From Flavobacteriaceae bacterium R38 (GTDB lineage Bacteria > Bacteroidota > Bacteroidia > Flavobacteriales > Flavobacteriaceae), in the NCBI GenBank assembly GCA_009901575.1, contig WXYP01000004.1, forward strand, positions 248,001-312,000: 64,000 nucleotides of DNA, written 5' to 3'. The position numbers and the translations under genes were made by a program. Positions 62,329-64,000 of the stretch are shown piece after piece; positions within the stretch are counted from its first letter, which is position 1; each line of letters begins with the position of its first letter. A model generated the notes under the pieces. The model ran no database searches. It saw only the letters and a list, made by a program, of their open reading frames with translations, and was not told the origin of the DNA.

Positions 62329-63095
62329 TCTTTGTTATTATCAATTCTATTGAATTCATTAATCCACCAATTTTTTAATGGAATATCGGAATCAATAACA
62401 AGGTTTTTAAACTCTTGAAAATTAAATTTAATACTCTTAAGTTCAATAGAAATGTCTCCCTCAGAAATTTCTATTATTGCATATTCAGCTATTGGTAAAT
62501 AAGAAGGCAATGGAGGTGAAGTAAATGGATTTAAAAATGCACATCCTACACTACCAGGATTTAATATAATTTTATCCTTATACTTTCTAAGCATTTGATA
62601 GTGGGTATGACCACCAACGGCAATTTTTATAGAACTATTGAAATTAATTACTGAATCAATTTCTTGATTAGTTATTGTTGGTAGAATGGAATCAGTTGAT
62701 GATTTTGGTGATCCATGATAACACAACATATTTACATTTTTTGAAATAGGGATGGTTAAAGTTCTTTGAAATGTTTTAAGGAAATCGATATCCTTAGAAT
62801 TTAATTTTTTTAAACACCAATTAATTGTGTTATGAAGCACTTCTCCTTTAATGTTATAATCATCTGCATGTTCTGGGTCGAATAATGCTTCCTCATGATT
62901 TCCTAATATACAAGAGCAATTTAAATTCTTGATTAAGTCTAAACATTCCTTTGGAGATGGGCCTAATGTTGCAATATCACCTAAACATATTACGGAATCA
63001 ATATTTTGAGTTCTGATATTATTTAAAACAGCTTTTAATGCAATTGCATTTCCATGTATGTCTGAAATGATTGCTGTTCTTATTGGGTTGGTCAT
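62325..63095 (-). CDS. Calcineurin-like metallophosphoesterase in the Pycsar operon
   Basis: This 256-residue protein has all metal-binding motifs of the YfcE/CpdA-type family: DIHGN (12-16), GD (39-40), GNHE (65-68), CYHGSP (125-130), GGHTHYQ (161-167) and NPGSVG (179-184). It lies 2 bp from the cyclase and overlaps the effector by 4 bp, so it is an integral part of the operon. It may hydrolyse a cyclic nucleotide, setting a threshold or switching the signal off; that is inference. It is not a standard Pycsar component as far as I recall. Confidence 0.85.
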   Translation of the reverse strand: MTNPIRTAIISDIHGNAIALKAVLNNIRTQNIDSVICLGDIATLGPSPKECLDLIKNLNCSCILGNHEEALFDPEHADDYNIKGEVLHNTINWCLKKLNSKDIDFLKTFQRTLTIPISKNVNMLCYHGSPKSSTDSILPTITNQEIDSVINFNSSIKIAVGGHTHYQMLRKYKDKIILNPGSVGCAFLNPFTSPPLPSYLPIAEYAIIEISEGDISIELKSIKFNFQEFKNLVIDSDIPLKNWWINEFNRIDNNKE

Positions 63096-63097
63096 CG

Positions 63098-63748
63098 TTA
63101 AATTTTTAGCGTTTGATTACTCCTAAAGACTCTTGAATTAATACCTTGTTCATGTATTTCTGTCCAAAGTTCATTTGATTCGAAACCTTTCAGTTCGGGA
63201 GTCAATTTACAATAAACCTCGTTAGTTATATAAGTTGAATATTGTGGGTTGTTTATACAAGTCAAAATTGCAGAATAATTTGCTGCTCTACCAACCCAAA
63301 GAATATCGTAATATTCCCATATATTTGTTTTTATTTCTGTCAATTGAGAACAATCGATTCCAACAACTTGATGTATGGTATATCTATGATTAGGAAACAA
63401 TTCGTTAATTTTAGGCTGAATTAAATTTTCCACTGCCCATTGAATCTTAAATCCGCATTTTACAGCATTAGTCGCTTTATTCTTTCCTTCAAATTTCCCC
63501 ATGATACCATCTCCTTCAAATGCACAAATTGTCCCTTCTGAAGCTAGAATAATTTTTGAAGCACAATTAAGATATGATTGGAGTAACCAAGAAGAAAAAA
63601 AAATATCGTATTTTTCAACTAAGGAAGTAGAACCTCCAAAATCCGCGAAGAGCATGACATGCTCTTTTTCAGTTAATCCATGTTTAGTATTTTCTTCAAA
63701 AATTTCAACTAAATCTTTTTCGAGATTTTCTTTCAATGTTTTTATCAC
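63098..63748 (-). CDS. pycC: Pycsar-type class III nucleotide cyclase
   Basis: This 216-residue single-domain class III cyclase has metal-binding Asp36 in LFADFGGST (33-41) and Asp80 in FEGDGIMGKF (77-86). The later motif VGRAANYSAIL (152-162) aligns with GxxVNxAARL of adenylate cyclases, keeping Asn157 but with Ile161 where the transition-state Arg usually lies. A lone cyclase next to a DUF5706 effector is the Pycsar arrangement. The family product is cCMP or cUMP; which one is not readable by eye. Confidence 0.85.
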   Translation of the reverse strand: MIKTLKENLEKDLVEIFEENTKHGLTEKEHVMLFADFGGSTSLVEKYDIFFSSWLLQSYLNCASKIILASEGTICAFEGDGIMGKFEGKNKATNAVKCGFKIQWAVENLIQPKINELFPNHRYTIHQVVGIDCSQLTEIKTNIWEYYDILWVGRAANYSAILTCINNPQYSTYITNEVYCKLTPELKGFESNELWTEIHEQGINSRVFRSNQTLKI

Positions 63749-63964
63749 TTATAATTATACTTTTTCTAAATGAAAGAGAGCTTTTTGTACATATGTCTTT
63801 TATACTTATATCCATTCAAAACAACTATGCTCGATGATTATTTATCATCAACAATTATTAATATTTACACCAAAACTCTTATCAGGTGTTTTTAATTAAT
63901 TAAAATATTGGGGGAAAATTCTTTATAAATATAGGATTTTTTTACATTTAAAAAATCGGAAATA
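63749..63964. other. Region upstream of the Pycsar operon
   Basis: This 216-bp AT-rich region includes the repeat box at 63898-63940 and must hold the operon promoter. No tRNA, ORF or exact TAnnTTTG box was seen on the minus strand. Confidence 0.4.
63898..63940. repeat. Repeat box upstream of the Pycsar module
   Basis: This copy starts AATTAAAATATTGGGGG and includes TATAAATATAGGATTTT. It is a relative of the 60775-60817 box, in the same orientation. Confidence 0.75.
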
Positions 63965-64000
63965 TTAATTAACAGGATATAATTTTATGTCATTCCCTAA
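63965..64000 (-). CDS. C-terminal end of a gene continuing beyond the window
   Basis: The last 11 codons (LGNDIKLYPVN) and TAA of a minus-strand gene that continues past 64000. The fragment at 61438-61566 is a partial duplicate of this same end. Confidence 0.75.
   Translation of the reverse strand, partial: LGNDIKLYPVN

Noticed and set aside
61582-63748. CBASS system
   Set aside because: The cyclase is a class III (adenylate cyclase-like) fold, not a CD-NTase, so Pycsar is the better fit.

Overview
The window looks like chromosomal DNA of a marine-type member of the Flavobacteriaceae (Bacteroidota). It is AT-rich, has weak Shine-Dalgarno signals, and many genes carry the Bacteroidota -7 promoter element TAnnTTTG. 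It encodes a SusC/SusD pair, flavobacterial carotenoid genes, TonB/CarboxypepD-type proteins, a tricorn-like protease and precursor peptides with the Bacteroidota K-x-LSL-x-K leader. I cannot name the genus with confidence.

Regions. 0-5 kb: housekeeping genes on the minus strand (cold-shock protein, ClC family chloride transporter, ferritin, aspS). 5.4-10.3 kb: an orphan SusC/SusD outer-membrane uptake pair and a MORN-repeat (YwqK-like) protein. 10.3-17.5 kb: a tetR-tolC-hlyD-RND efflux operon with a four-helix-bundle guest gene inserted in it. 17.7-20.4 kb: polyprenyl diphosphate synthase, lycopene cyclase and a CruF-like carotenoid protein. 20.7-25.8 kb: a DtxR-type metalloregulator divergent from a TroABCD-type metal ABC importer whose two permeases both end in winged-helix-like tails. 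26-32.5 kb: two orphan RiPP precursors, a LysR-YeiH pair, a thioredoxin-like protein, an SF2 helicase and a SMUG2-like glycosylase. 32.6-43.4 kb: tricorn-like protease, CarboxypepD-like protein, feoAB with a 50-residue Cys-rich FeoB partner and a ROK kinase, Sco1 and RseP. 43.6 kb: tRNA-Asn(GUU) followed by repeated copies of its own 3' end.

From 43.9 kb the window is accessory in character. There are gene remnants, secreted proteins of unknown function, two membrane-bound AraC-type regulators, a TPR/HTH regulator, a third RiPP precursor, an S41 protease and an array of small immunity-like genes (54.9-58.3 kb) separated by a 55-bp direct repeat. Two anti-phage type modules follow: an OLD-family ATPase/TOPRIM nuclease with a small overlapping partner gene (58.5-60.6 kb), and a three-gene operon at 61.6-63.7 kb.

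That last operon is the main discovery. It reads as a Pycsar system (class III nucleotide cyclase plus a DUF5706-type transmembrane effector) with a calcineurin-like metallophosphoesterase translationally coupled between them. It is flanked by a direct duplication of the 3' end of a minus-strand gene that continues past the window end. That is the geometry expected of an insertion into the 3' end of a gene. A related box (about 45 bp) lies upstream of both the OLD and the Pycsar modules.

All family assignments are by eye from motifs; no database search was run.
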